64,000 bases of DNA from Mytilus californianus (Eukaryota > Mollusca > Bivalvia > Mytilida > Mytilidae). Below the pieces are notes generated by a model. It made no database searches. It had not been told where the DNA came from and saw only the letters and a list, made by a program, of their open reading frames with translations. The stretch covers positions 101,573,771 through 101,637,770 of the forward strand of contig NW_026262581.1 in NCBI RefSeq assembly GCF_021869535.1, in the 5' to 3' direction. Below, in pieces: positions 24,000-36,444 of the stretch. The position numbers and the translations under genes were made by a program. Within the stretch, counting starts at the first letter, position 1; the number at the start of each line of letters is the position of its first letter.

Positions 24000-24480
24000 A
24001 AAATCATCTCTGAAACTGCTGGGCCAAATACTTGCAGACTTTACCTGGATGTTCCTTAGGGTATCTGGTTTTAAGATTGTATCTGGGAATTTGATCCATG
24101 TATAAACTTGGCTGCTGTTGCTGAAAATAGAACATTATTTAGATCCACAAATAACTACAACATGACTGAAACTGTCAATTCACCCCTTATAGGAGATATT
24201 AATTTTGAAAGTCTTAAGTTTTTTTGTAGAAACTGGAATAGATAAACTACAATGTATAAAAAAAGACCAAAAATGTTCAGCAAAGTGATCTACAAATAAG
24301 TCAGCATGACTGATATTGTCAATCAACCCCTGGTTGGAGATATTGCCCTTAAAAGTAGATTTTTACCACCTTTTTAAGTTGCATGTATTTGCAGATACTG
24401 TGATAGTCCCACTTTGAATATAAAAAATGTTCAGCCAAATTTGATATATTAACAAGTCAACATGACTGATTCAACCTTTA
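24000..24480. repeat. Family F fragment (Helitron-like interior)
   Basis: Phrases CTGAAACTGCTGGGCCAAATA, AGGGTATCTGGTTT, GAAACTG..ATAGATAAACT and ATGTTCAGCAAAGTGATCTAC match the interior of 43335-44639. Its ends are not present here. Confidence 0.5.
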
Positions 24481-24732
24481 TAATTTTTATAAAAGCAAAA
24501 TAATGAATTAATAATTCCTTATTAGAAGTCAATTTGGTCTAAATAAGTTTAAAACAACATAGCTGATGTATTGTTGGCTTGCAAGTCAATAATTCAACTC
24601 ATTTGAGTTCATATTCATGCAACCTTTAATTTAACCCTAAGCTGGAGATGAGTTTGCATGGGCTAAGCATGTTCAGTTATTAAACAGAATGTCAACATAG
24701 AAAAGTGAAACAAGCAAGGAAGAATCAATTTT

Positions 24733-25135
24733 TATGCACCTGCCGTAGTGGAGGGGACATTAAGTTTTACCCTTGTCCGTCTGTTCGTAGTAAGTCCCGA
24801 AATTGGTTTTCGTTCTCTAACTTTAGTTTGCCTCAACCAAATGTTATGAATCCTATGCACAATGCTTATTACCACAAAACACAGATCAAGTTTAAATTTT
24901 TTACTGTTCTAGAGTTATGCCCCTTTACAAATGGAAAAATTGCTGAATTTTTCATTTCCGTTTATAAGTTTGCCGCAACCAAATGATATGAAACTTATAC
25001 ACAATGCTTATTACCACAACACTCAGATCAAGTACCAATTTGGGTAGTGTCACTTTTACCGTTCTTGAGTTATGTCCCTTTATAATGCAAGCGGGTGCAT
25101 CATCAGTGTCCCATGGACACATTCCCCATTTATTT
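24733..25135. mobile_element. Family A tandem-core element, reversed short copy
   Basis: Reverse complement of the 165-1345 element type: ACCCTTGTCCGTCTGTTCGT tract, two core units with CTCAACCAAATGTTATGAA, and the end CAAGCGGGTGCATCATCAGT. It carries GAGTTATGCCCCTT (24912-24925) and GAGTTATGTCCCTT (25067-25080). Confidence 0.65.
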
Positions 25136-25697
25136 TGACTGATTCGGCTCACAAAAAAAGCATTCTTGCAGAGTCATTGACAATTTTGATATTTTAATCT
25201 TTTACATGAAATCAAACAGACTTAGACAAATCCTCGTACGATTAGTTGGACTTGTCTGTATATTTTATTTGTTTAAATCCGGTGATATGACCAGTATCAG
25301 TCTTCAAGGACGTCCCATTAGTCAGTACTTCGGTACTGACATGATTTATAACAAACCTTTCTGAAATTGTCCGTTAATAAATTTCGAAATTATTAGAAAC
25401 TAAGGCTTCAACTCCCTCAGGCAAAGTTGACCTTAGATGAGTTTGGCTAATTTTTTTTAGGTCCTTTTTGGTAATATAGTTCTTCAACTGTTTCGATATA
25501 TCCTTGGCTTTTAATTATTTGGCTTTGAGCTTTCCTGATGAAGGTAAATCCAAAAAAGTGCTTCGGAGGCATAAAATTTATAGCACTTTGTTTTCATTTT
25601 TTAGGTTTAATTAAACAGGACCTAGTCTGAAATAAGCAAGAACTGCTGATGTCATTGTCAGTTGTTTCCTTTGATCATTTTGTAAATTGGATATACA

Positions 25698-26682
25698 TTT
25701 TTGTCTCGCCTTGAGGGAGTCAAAAAGCGAGACATAGGTATGCTCTTTCCGGCGTCAACATTGTATTTAGTTTGTGATTAAGTCTAGTTTATGGTGAACC
25801 ACAAGTGGTAGGTAAATGATATTTGGTATGCAGTTGTATAAGCATTGGCACATCTCATTTCCATGGAGATTATTTAACCCTGCCCCCTCAGTCATGGTAT
25901 ATTGACTTTGAAACTTTTGCTTTGTTTACATGTATTAGTTTGTTATTAGGTCAGTTTATGGGGAATCACTAGTGGTAGGTCAATGATATTTGGTATGCAG
26001 TTGTATAAGCATTGGCATATCTCATTTCCATGGAGATTATTTGGCTCCGCCCCCTTAGTCATGATCTATTGACTTTGAAAATTTTGCTTAGTTTACATGT
26101 ATTAGTTTGTGATTAGGTCAGTTCAAGGAGAACCATTAGTGGTAGGCCAATGTTAATTGGTTTTCAGTTGTATAAGCATTAGCACATTTCATTTCCATGG
26201 AGAATATTTGGCCACACCCCTCAGTCATAGTCTATTGACTTTGAAACTTTTGCTTAGTTTACATGTATTAGTTTGTGATTAGATCAGTTTAAGATGAACT
26301 GCTAATGTTAAGTCAATGATATTTGATATGCAAATTTATTGGCATTTGCGAGTATCATTTCCATGGAGATTATAAAGCCCCACCCCATCATCATGGTTCA
26401 TTGACTTTGAAACTTTTACATAGTTTACAAGTTAATGTTTGTGTTTTGGTTTGTTTAAAGGGAACAACTTATAATAAGTGAATGGTATTTGGTATACAGT
26501 TGTATTAGCATTGGCACATCTAATTTCCATGGAGATTGTTTAGCCATGTTCCTTCAGTCATGGTTCATCGACTTTGAATATTTGCACAACTTGCATGTTG
26601 AAGTATTGCTATTTTTAGTTTCAACATTTGCATTATCAAAATTACAAAAAGGCGAGACATATCTCTGTGATAACAGTTTATT
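25698..26682. mobile_element. Family D tandem-core element, copy 1 (5 units)
   Basis: Starts TTTTGTCTCGCC with a short hairpin to GCGAGACATAGG and ends AAAAAGGCGAGACATATCTC. Five units of about 167 bp each have TTAGTTTGTGATTAGGTCAG, GATATTTGGTATGCAGTTGT, ATTTCCATGGAGATTATT. A six-unit copy at 55584-56745 matches closely, including the diverged last two units. Confidence 0.75.
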
Positions 26683-26789
26683 GTATGTTTTAAGTATGTT
26701 ATAAAGCAAATATGAGAAATTGAGTCAAATCGGTGAACATAAATTTGACAGCTAATGCCCCTTTAATTACTGCAGAAACTATAATAGAT

Positions 26790-28050
26790 ATAAAACTTTT
26801 ATGTAAACAAATGTTCAGCCAAGTTAAATATACAAATAAGTTTACATGACCGAAATAATTAATTCGCCCCTTATAGGCGGTATTGCCCTTGAAAGAATAT
26901 TTTTACCACTTTATTAAGTTTTTTTTGCAGAAACTGAAATAGATAAAGTGATGCTCTCTCAATTGCAAAAAATGTTAGTCGTCCGTCAACATGACAGAAA
27001 TCGTCATTCCCCACTTAAAGGAGTTACTGCCCTTGAAAGTAGATTGTTGCATCTTTTTAGCTCACCTTGCCTCAAATGCAAAGTGGGCTTTTCACATCAC
27101 TTGGCGTCGTTCGTCTGTTAACTTTTACAAAAACTTCTCGGAAACTACTATGCTAAAATTAACCAAACTTTGCCACAATCATCATTGGGGTATTTTGTTT
27201 AAAAAATGTGTCTGATGAAACCGCTAGCCAACCAAGATGGCCGACATGGCTAAAAATAGGCCTATTATTTTGAAAACTGCATTTAATAAAGAAATTCTGA
27301 CGGGCAAAAAGTTCACAATGTTGAGCTGTAACTTTTGTTAATTTATGTCAAAAACTGTCTGACGACTTCTTGTAGGAGTTATTACCCTTAAAAGATGAAT
27401 TTAACCATTTTTAGCTCACCTGGCCTCTTTGGGCCAGGTGAGCTTTTCTCATCACTTGGTGTCCGTCGTCCGTCATTGTTAACTTTTTCAAAAATCTTCT
27501 CTGAAACTACTGGGACAAATTTGACCACAATCATCATTGGGGTATCTAGTTTAAAAAATGCGTCTGATGACCCCGCCTGCCAACCAAGATGGCCGACACA
27601 GCTGAAAATAGAACGTAGGGGTAAAATGCAAGTTTTGTCTATTGTTTTGAAAACCGTTATAAATAGAGAAAATCTGACATGGGTAAAAATGTTTAAAATG
27701 TTGAGCTCTACCAATTGTCTATATACTTCAAAACTGTCAGACGACTTCTTATAGGAGTTTTTGCCCTTAAATGACAAATTTTACCATTTTTTTTCATGTT
27801 TGCCTATTATCTTGAAAACTATAATAGATAGAGAGAAACTTTAAACAGCAAAAATGAACAGCAAGACAAGTTCTACAAATAAGTCTGGTGTTCGAAATCG
27901 TCAGTCAACTCCTTATTAGAGTTATTTATATATGATTACGATTTTTACCAATTTTTTGTGTTTTTGCCTTATATCTTCAAAATTTGGAAAAAATTCTGGT
28001 TTGTCATTCTAGAGTTATGGGAATTTTAAACAGTCATATTTAACACAATA
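26790..28050. repeat. Family F copies, two left ends (27057 and 27411)
   Basis: The 27411 copy opens with a perfect 13-bp hairpin, AGCTCACCTGGCC (27413-27425) to GGCCAGGTGAGCT (27432-27444), then CGTCCGTC. Interior phrases ACCACAATCATCATTGGGGTA and CCAACCAAGATGGC match 43335-44639. A second, degenerate left end is at 27057. Open frames here on both strands are repeat-derived, not genes. Confidence 0.6.
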
Positions 28051-28492
28051 TTTATACGCCTAATGGTATCCGCATGCATTATTTTGTACAGTGAAAACTT
28101 TACTTGCTTTATATTAATCTAAAGATCTTCTAAATATTCCATTTTATTCTTGCACCAATTTCAATATGCATACTTATGGTATATCATGCGCTCTTGGCAC
28201 AAGTGCTCGTTTGAGATTAAGTCCATCATATCGTCTTTTTAAATTCACCAATTTAAGAGATGAGATTAGTTTATATATGCTTATAAACACTTGTCATAGT
28301 TCATCCACGTCTCCTGCTATGTCTTTGACAAATACCTTATATTTTACAAAATTATGATTTGTTTGTTGTATGAGACATTATTCTGAAGCATTGCATTCTG
28401 TGTTTGTTCGAAATTTTGTCATATCTTGCTGTATTGTCATATCCTGCTGTTTTATTCAAATTTAGTTTTTAAGACAATTTGAATAATATAAG

Positions 28493-29492
28493 TATGGCAG
28501 GCCGTTCTCGTCAAAACTATGTTTAAACCATTTTTCGAAAAATTTACTCAATGAGAATTTAAAATTACACACTGAGATTTGTGCGCACTTTTTATGCGCA
28601 CATATCTAATTAGCATACTTAATCTGAATCTATTACCAGCTTAAAACAACTAGGGGACAGAACTCGTTAGTCCTTCAATTTGGCGCTAAATGTTTTATAA
28701 AAAACATTAAAAATACAACGTATAAAAAAACTACGTTATTAAAGACCAATAGAACAAGAAAAATACCCACTTACTCTCTTTACAAAATATAACCAAATGG
28801 TGAAAAACTTTATTAAAATTATAAGAAAACATTGGAACAATCTGCAAAAATACAAACAATACAGTGATTTTTTTCCCCAAGTGCCTATTATAGCATATAT
28901 ACGTAACAAAAATATAAAAGATTACCTTGCGAAATCAGGGTAACAGTTGAAAGACTTTTGAAAAGGGACAATGCTTAAACAGTTTTAAGCAAAAAATCCT
29001 GATATACTGTTAGTAATAAACTGAATTATAGGCAACAAACTTATGAATATGAAAAGTTGTTAAGTCTTGAAATTTATTACGAATGTTGGTTGTAGGAACC
29101 GCATTTCATTATAATGACAAGAGTTCGGGAGAACAAGATATTAATCTGTTGAATTATTCATCTCATGAATATTCATTAGTAATTTGCATATTAATCTCAG
29201 TGTGTATTTTTGAAATCTCATTGTGTAATTAACCATTCTCAGTGTGTGTTTTTCAGTTTATTTCATCTCAGTGTGTCTTTTTAAAATCTCAGTGTGTAAT
29301 TTTCAATTCTCAGTGTGTGTTTTTCATTTTTTTAAATCTCAGTGTGTAATTTTAAAATCTCAGTGTGTATTTTCGATTTCTCAGTGTGTTATTTTAGGTT
29401 TTTAAATCTCAGTGTGATTTTTTAAATTCTCAGTGTGTAATGTTTTCGAAAAAATGGTTTAAACATAGTTTTGACGAGAACGGCTTGCCATA
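28493..29492. mobile_element. 1000-bp inverted-repeat element with an eleven-site TCTCAGTGTGT array
   Basis: The ends TATGGCAGGCCGTTCTCGTC and its right-end counterpart form about 50-bp terminal inverted repeats with few mismatches, extending with decay to about 85 bp. Both sides are flanked by TATAAG (28487-28492, 29493-29498). Near the right end, TCTCAGTGTGT or a one-base variant starts at 29195, 29216, 29237, 29266, 29287, 29308, 29337, 29358, 29379, 29407 and 29428. Two inverted copies lie near the left end (28546 degenerate, 28567 exact), also 21 bp apart. No transposase frame is visible, so it is non-autonomous. The superfamily is unknown. Confidence 0.85.
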
Positions 29493-29499
29493 TATAAGC

Positions 29500-31140
29500 C
29501 CTTTTAATTGGACATATAAGATCATATAGTAATACTACTCTTATTATTTGGTATGGTTAAAACGTAGATGTGGAGTTTACATCAATGAGACGGTAAACCA
29601 TCCACATTAAAAGTTTTCTTGGCAGAAGCAAAATATATGTGATACTAGTACATAAGTATTACTTTTCCATTTCTGTTGGGGTAATGGTTTACAAGCAACA
29701 CTTAAAATTATCCACAATTTTACCTTGGATTACAACTTTGTATGGATGTATTTATCATGCTTGTTAGTCTGTCATTGTCGGCTAACCTTGACATCATTTT
29801 GACATCATTTATACTCCAATGGTCGGATTAACTTTACAGGACATATTTTCCTGGGTGACTAAATGCTGGTTCAACATTTTATTTATTGATTGATTGTGAG
29901 GAGTTGATATCCGTTTGAGATGTGATGGACTTGACCTTGAATTCTCTTTGTAGAGGGTAAAGAGTTTAGGATGTGGTCTGTTCCTCGGTAACAGCATGAT
30001 ATTTGGTATTTGGATTGGTTTGGGAGAAGTATATATCCGTCTTATATGTCACACTATCTTGACCTCATTCTCCAGTGATCATTTTGAGAGTATCTCAGCT
30101 ATTGCACTAATATTCTGTATCTGAATTGAACATGAATTTGTGCATCTTACAGATTTCATTTGATCAGTGAGATGACTTCAGTTTGAGAGTTCGAGGCCAT
30201 TTTCAAAATGTCTACCAATCGTTACTTAAATTGACAACATCTCAGCTTCGTGTGTGTACTTTGAATGTTCCAACAGATTTATAATGTTAACAAGTGAAAT
30301 TGTAAAAGACTGAAGATTGCTAAACACCAAACATTTCATACTTTTTGTCAAATTTTGAGTAATCATTCAAAACTAACCAGAATTGGGTGATTTAGATTAC
30401 AGATCCATTGCTCTCAGCATAACTCTTACGGTAAATGCCCCTGTCAAAATCAAACTTGACCTGTATATCCAACATTAATATTATTTAGGGCATAAGAAAG
30501 AGGTTAAATGTGATATTCAAAACATACGTCGAACTGAGGAAACCTTACACCTTCATGGCAAAAAAGGAGGACGACTAATGGAAAATCGAGCCACGTTACT
30601 GCCAATACTATCAAGGAGTAATACCACCATTGTTTTTCCCCTATTAGTCTTTGTTAGAATTGGCACTTTTCAAAAAATTGTGCAGAATTTATCTTTGTTT
30701 CAAATAAAGAAATACTTGGTATGAGTAAAGTGTTATCCTTTCCAATACTACAGACAAAATTTCACATAGCTTTCATTGCATATAAGATAATAATCATCAC
30801 TGGGAAGTTAACCAATCAAATTTTCACCCCTTGTTTTCCTGTTTACAAGATTTAGTAACCATTGAACCTCAAGTTTCCAAAATATTTTATAGAAACACCA
30901 AATAAAAAAAGAATGGTGCTTTAATTTGAAACACACAAGATATATGTTTATATGAACCAGGTTTTTTTTACTGCAATGAAATGTAGGATTAATCATAAAT
31001 AAATAAACCTCAATTTTGCCAAAAACTTCAAAAGTGAACTTGACCTGTGTTTTGTTGTTCCTTTTATTATCTTTTTTCATATATATATAAATGATTTTTA
31101 AAGTGGTGCTTGAATTAACACACAGACGCAAAACTAAATA
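29500..31140. other. Intergenic, degenerate repeats only
   Basis: Phrases such as CTTGACCTCATTCTCCAGTGAT (about 30060) resemble family H (46160-46790), and 30400-30480 resembles family A core text. No gene was recognised. Confidence 0.4.
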
Positions 31141-31146
31141 TTTTTA

Positions 31147-31960
31147 AGTTCACCTGACCCAAATGATAAATTGGACTATGATCATCACTTCGCGTCCGTC
31201 GTCCGTTAACTTTCCCAAAAATTGTCTCCTCTGAAACTAATGTGCAAATTGGAACCAAACTTGGCCAAAATTGTCATTGTGGTATCTTGTTTAAATTTGT
31301 GACCGATGATCCCGCCTGATAACTAATATGGCTAGACATAAAACATATGGATACAATGCAAATTGTGTCTTATTTCTTCAAAACAACGGGACAGAAATGT
31401 TCCGAATCTTGAGATCTACCTGCTGTCCAATTCCATCAAAACTGTCAGACGACTCCTTATGGAGTTATCTCTAAATGACGACTTCCACCAATTTTTGCTG
31501 GTGTTTTTCTTATCGTTTTGAAAATTATAATACATTAAGAGATTCTTTAAATAGTAAAACTTGTCAGTAGGACAAGATCTAGTCAAATGATGACAGAATG
31601 TTGGACTATTGTTTTAGGAGTTATTGTCCTTTAATGATGATTTTACTCATTTTTGTGTTTGACCATAACTATAATAGATAAAACAACTGTAAACAGAAAA
31701 AATTATAAGATTTACATATAAATCAACATTGGCAAAATTTTCAGTTGGTTCTTTTAAAATGTATTGCCCTTAAAAGACCACTTTCAGCAGTTTTAATATA
31801 TATATGTGTTGGGTAAAAACAAGAAATGAAGAAGAAACTGTAATCAGTAAAAATGATCAGCAATACAAGATCAACAAAAAAGAGATCTAACTGTTACGGT
31901 TTCCGGTCATGTGAAGCTATAAGACGAGATATACAAACAGGTCAATTAACAAAGCCGAAA
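31147..31960. repeat. Diverged family F copy
   Basis: Begins AGTTCACCTGACCCAAATGA, then CGCGTCCGTCGTCCGTTAAC and the familiar CCTCTGAAACTAATG; ends are decayed. Contains AGGAGTTATTGTCCTTTA near 31616. Confidence 0.5.
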
Positions 31961-31984
31961 TTTTAAAATCCACTTTTTAAAGAA

Positions 31985-32560
31985 ATTCTTCCCATACAAA
32001 TAATATTTCCAAGGGACATAATTCTTTTAAAAATTGTTGATGGGCACGGATTTTCGGAATTGTCGGAGACATTGCTGATATAAACTTTTTATATAAATTT
32101 AATATATATGTCTGGCAGGAATTGTGCAAATGTGAGCACTTAAAATGCAATTTTCTTTATAATTAATATTTCCAAGGGCATAACTCTTTTAAAGAAAATT
32201 AATCGGCACTGATTTTAGAACTTGTCCGAGACATTGCTGATGTCAAACTTTGATATAAATTTCCTAGCAATCTGACAAGAATTGTACACATGAGAGCACT
32301 AACAATGCAATTTTCCATATAATTCATATTTCTAAGGGACAAAACTCTTTTCAAAATAATTGAAATCGACACTAATTTTCGAAATTGTCCGAGGCATTGC
32401 TGATATAAACCTATGATATAATTAATTTCATAAAAATGTGGTGCAAGAATTGTACACGTGAGAGCGCTCACAATGCAATTAATATTTCCAACTCTTTTAA
32501 GAATAATTCATAGGCACTGATTTTAGAACTTGTCCAAGACATTGTTGACAGTTGTTTTTC
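31985..32560. repeat. Family E tandem array, about four units of 160-165 bp
   Basis: Repeated phrases: ATATTTCCAAGGGCATAACTC, GACATTGCTGATATAAAC, AAGAATTGTACACATGAGAG and CACTAACAATGCAATTTTCC. A reverse-oriented fragment lies at 50100-50300. Confidence 0.6.
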
Positions 32561-32588
32561 CATTGGATTGAAGTAAAATAGGATTATA

Positions 32589-32615
32589 AATAAGATAAGA
32601 TAAGATAAGAAAAAT
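32589..32615. repeat. (TAAGA)n microsatellite
   Basis: About four to five ATAAG units next to the dispersed repeat at 32616. It could be the simple-repeat tail of a retroelement read on the minus strand. Confidence 0.6.
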
Positions 32616-32965
32616 TTATTTTGATTCGGCATAAGTCAAATATACAACACATGCTCTAAGGAGCTTTTGACCGAATATAAAAACATATACAATCGTTTGC
32701 ACCTGTCCTAAGTCAGGAATCTGATGTTCAGTAGTTGTCGTTTGTTGATGTGGTTCATAAGTGTTTCTCGTTTCTCGTTTTTTATATAGATTAGACCGTT
32801 GGTTTTCCCGTTTGAATGGTTTTACACTATTCATTTTTGGGGCCCTTTATAGCTTGCTGTTCGGTGTGAGTCAAGCGTACTTTGACCTATATTGGTTTAC
32901 TTTTATAAATTTTGACTTGGATGCAGAGTTGTCTCATTGGAACTCATACCAAATCTTCTTATATC
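32616..32965 (+). repeat. Dispersed mussel repeat, family M
   Basis: Same order of blocks as 12735-13062: ACCTGTCCTAAGTCAGGAAT, CCGTTGGTTTTCCCGTTTGA, GTTGTCTCATTGGAACTCAT, CCAAATCTTCTTATATC. Confidence 0.6.
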
Positions 32966-33368
32966 TACATAACATAAAAACAGTCCAAGATATAACAACC
33001 TGCAATACATAATTAGAAACTCCCAAATAGCATGCAATAAAAATTTAGCAGCAAATTTAAAATGAAGTAAAGTATTTATCTATATGATTTACCTCTTTAA
33101 AAGTTATACTAAATTTAGATTAAAATATGGTAACTATTTAATTAAATAAATAACTTTTATAAAAATAAAATAAAAAAGTTTTGAACTGTAACATATGCGT
33201 CGTGTTCTAGAAATTTCAAAGAACAAAATATTTTCAACCTGCATTGATTATCCAATTTTTGGAAAGATGTGTCAAAAAAACTAAAATGTTGAATAAATAA
33301 AAATTCATGCAGAAATACATCAATACTAGTCCAAAGCAACATAACTAATAAACAGCTCAGCAAAAGAG

Positions 33369-35105
33369 TTATCTCCAAGCAGAACAGCGACATTCTAAAC
33401 CGTCCCAGGACTGAATAAGAATTTTAAAATGTGAAAAACTATTTGCAGTTCTGAAATGATTTGGAAGGCCGTTCCACAAAGTTGCGGCAGTAAAGAAAGA
33501 TTTTTAACCGTAACGGGTAGACTTTACCTGTGGCACATCCAGAACATTTACATACCTGAAAGAATATTTAGGTTTTTTTTTAACACTGACCAAATTTTGT
33601 AAGCACACAGGAGCTATATTGTTCATAATCTTGAAAGTTTCTATAGAGCCATTGTTCTTATCCGTCTGATCTGCAAGGAAGGCACCTTAGCTTTATGTAA
33701 GAGTTCCTCGTAGGAGCTGCTATAATCCTCGTATACAAAACGGGATGCTCTTTCCTGCACCTTTTCTAACTTGTTAGAATTTTCTCAGTGCAAAAGTGCC
33801 ATGCCAAAGGGCTAAATCAAAATTACTAAGAATAAAAGTATGAATAATGGTAAGTTTACTAAGTCTATCCAATGAGCCCAAACGTTTTAAAACATTTAGT
33901 TACTGTGATGCCTTCCTGCAGATCGAGCTGATATGAGCATCAAAATTTAAATGATAACCAATTTCAATGCCTAATAATTTAACTGTTTTTTCACATGTAA
34001 GATACGAATTTTGAATATGTATAGAAGGATTTTTTTCAAAGGTCTTTTCGCCAACAGCCAAAACTTGAAACTTGTCCAGATTTGCTTGCACTTTATTCAC
34101 TTGGAACCACTAAATAAGTATTTTTTGGACTCAGATTCAAAAGTTGAAATTTATAAATCAAAATCTGGAGTGCAGAAAGACAGAGTATTGTCATCTGCAT
34201 AGTTATATAAACTACCATGTTTAACAAAAAGAAAAATATCATTTATAATTACGTTGAACAACAATGGCCCCAGTATAGAACCGTGTGGTACGCCTTTATG
34301 GAAGTCAGCCCAACCACTCAGAACATTGTTGACTTTTATTTGTTGTTTACGATTTTATGAATAGGACTTTAAAAGAGCAACTGAATGGGGGGATACATCA
34401 AATACTGATAATTTATCTAGCAAGATATTGTTGGGCAGGCAGTCAAAAGCTTTAGAAAGATCAATTAATACCGCTGCAATGTACTGGTTTTTATCAAGAG
34501 CTTCACGCCAATCTTTTAACACTCTGAGAAGTGTGGTCTGACATCCATGTCCACGTCTCAAAGCAGATAAAAAAGGATTAAATATTTTATCAAAGTATTC
34601 AGATAGTTGAATTTCATAATTTTTTTCAAAGATTTTAGAAAAGATGAGTAAGACACTACCTGGTCTATAGTTTGTTTTCAATAATGGTGCACTCTTTGTA
34701 TGAAGGGGGGTCACTTGCATGGGCTTCTTTTAGTTTATCAGGGAAACAGTTATTTTCAATTGACAAATTGACAAGAGTAGTTAGCTGAGGTGCAATATAA
34801 AATTTACAATTTTTTACAATTTTTGCTGGAATACCATCAGCTCCTGTAGCCGTCTTGCTGTTTATTTTATTCAAGATTCTATCAGTAATTTCGTTAGTTA
34901 CTTTCTTGAATTCAAAATCAGAAACATGCTCTCTATTACTCAAAATCTCTTTTATACTTGGATGGTTTGAGGGGTCATATACCACATCTGCTTCAATTTT
35001 GTCTGCTACTGTGGAGAAAAAATGATTAAAAAGGTTTGAAACTTCATTTGAACTATTTACAATTTTGTCATTTTCAAACAATACAATTTTGTTGTTAAAT
35101 TAATC
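33369..35105 (-). pseudogene. 5'-truncated LINE reverse transcriptase with frame breaks
   Basis: Read on the minus strand from about 35105: NNKIVLFENDKIV, then FNHFFSTVADKIEAD and ATGADGIPAKIVK (frame 35081-34665), a shift near 34700, RPGSVLLIFSKIFEK and AAVLIDLSKAFDCLP (34720-34355). Next come GVPHGSILGPLLFNVIIND and the catalytic YADD at 34190-34201, then a further frame (34100-33900) with KLLGIEIGYHLNFDAHI. The end is FKIMNNIAPVCL, TLWNGLPNHFRTANSF, SWDGLECRCSAWR, stop at 33371-33369. The motif order is that of CR1/L2/Jockey-like non-LTR elements. No endonuclease domain is present because the 5' part is missing. Several stops and shifts make it dead. Confidence 0.85.
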
Positions 35106-35109
35106 TAAT

Positions 35110-36280
35110 AACACCCTTTCAACAACTGAAGATCTACAAAAAACAGCTGTTATGCATTAAATGTAAGTAGCAACACGCAAGATAAAATTTCAAACTTTAA
35201 ATACGTAAGTTGATATCTACATGTATAACGGAATAATGTTGTATATAGATCAACCCTGAATAAGAGACGTATTATATGACTCTTCTTAAATATTTCACTG
35301 AGAATTACACATACATTTTTTCATGAATATGGTTCACAAATTTAATTTAAACATATTTTATTTGATAAATATCAGCAAAATGGATGAGACACAAGTAAAT
35401 CATACTTATGAAGTCTTCTCCATATTACAATACAAATATATATACAATAATAACATTGAGAGCATGCATGTAAACGGCGAACAAATTCATTAAATATTAT
35501 ACGAACTATAAAGAAAAAGAAGAAAAGAAAAAGAAGAATAGAAAAAGAAGAAAAGAAAAAGAAGCAAATTATATTTTTCTGTGATGGTGATCATCATCAT
35601 CTGTGCCAGTAGCAATACCACTTTATGAAGGTACTAGAAATATGTTAGACCTTTTAATAAAATCTAGAACATGTTTGAAAATTAGGAGATTTTGTTCATT
35701 CGAAAGTTCGAGGTCTCCGCAAGTTAATAGTTAAATATCTATAATAAAGTTTTCAGTAAGCCGATTTAGATTGTTAAGTAAAATTTCTCTACATGTAGTG
35801 TATTTTGGGCAAATAATCCCTTCTACGAGCCACGGTTTCTTTCTCGTAATATATATCGTACGAAAAAGTAGATGTTAGTTAACAAAGTGTGTGTGAGGGT
35901 GTGTGTGTTTGTGTGTTTAGCGAGGAAAAACGGGGGAAAGGGTCAGACCTCAGGCTTCAGATCAATGTTTGGCGGCGTCTATATGTTTTAGCTCGAAGAT
36001 AGATATTTTGAAGATGGTCTCATAAAGCATTCAAATTGTACAAAAATCATCTGATAATTTATATTTGTAATAAATGCTCGTATTTTCAACACAACTATGC
36101 TTTCTATTGCAGCATAATGGTCGGTCCACAAGGGTAAGCCAGTCGTCCAACGTAGAGCAATATCTGATCCTCCCTTCAACTTCACAACTAAACAGTAAAC
36201 ATTGTAAAAATTGACCGCCTAACGCCGGTTGTTGTCAAAATTTAATCTGGAACGTGTTTCAGAAATCCACAATTTAATAA
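35110..36280. other. Intergenic upstream of the LLTP gene
   Basis: No gene recognised. A purine-rich GAAAAAGAAGAAAAGAAAAA tract lies at about 35505-35567 and a GTGTGTGT stretch at 35885-35918. Confidence 0.45.
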
Positions 36281-36288
36281 TAAAAATC

Positions 36289-36352
36289 TTGTCTCGTCCA
36301 CCTCCGCTCTGTGCCTTGTACTCATAGCCTCGGAGCGGAGGAGGGCGGGACA
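36289..36352. repeat. GC-rich hairpin upstream of the LLTP gene
   Basis: TTGTCTCGTCCACCTCCGCT... pairs with ...GAGCGGAGGAGGGCGGGACAA over 21 bp with three mismatches and a loop of about 22 nt. It lies about 890 bp before the ATG. Confidence 0.6.
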
Positions 36353-36357
36353 ATAAG

Positions 36358-36444
36358 GCAAATATTAATAACAATTGGAAATACAAGCAAATATTAATAA
36401 CAATTGGAAATACAAGCAAATATCAATAACAATTGGAAATACCA
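36358..36444 (+). repeat. Three tandem 29-bp units with CCAAT-type boxes
   Basis: Units start at 36358, 36387 and 36416; each contains AACAATTGGAAATAC, thus an ATTGG (inverted CCAAT) every 29 bp. The first two are identical and the third has one or two changes. Confidence 0.85.

Noticed and set aside
27388-27777. Overlapping open frames of 119 and 129 codons on both strands
   Set aside because: Both fall inside family F repeat copies whose text recurs at 43335-44639; the frames are not conserved there.
29195-29438. CRISPR-like array
   Set aside because: The repeats are only 11 bp, spacers are A/T-rich and alike, and the host is an animal; the array lies in an inverted-repeat element.
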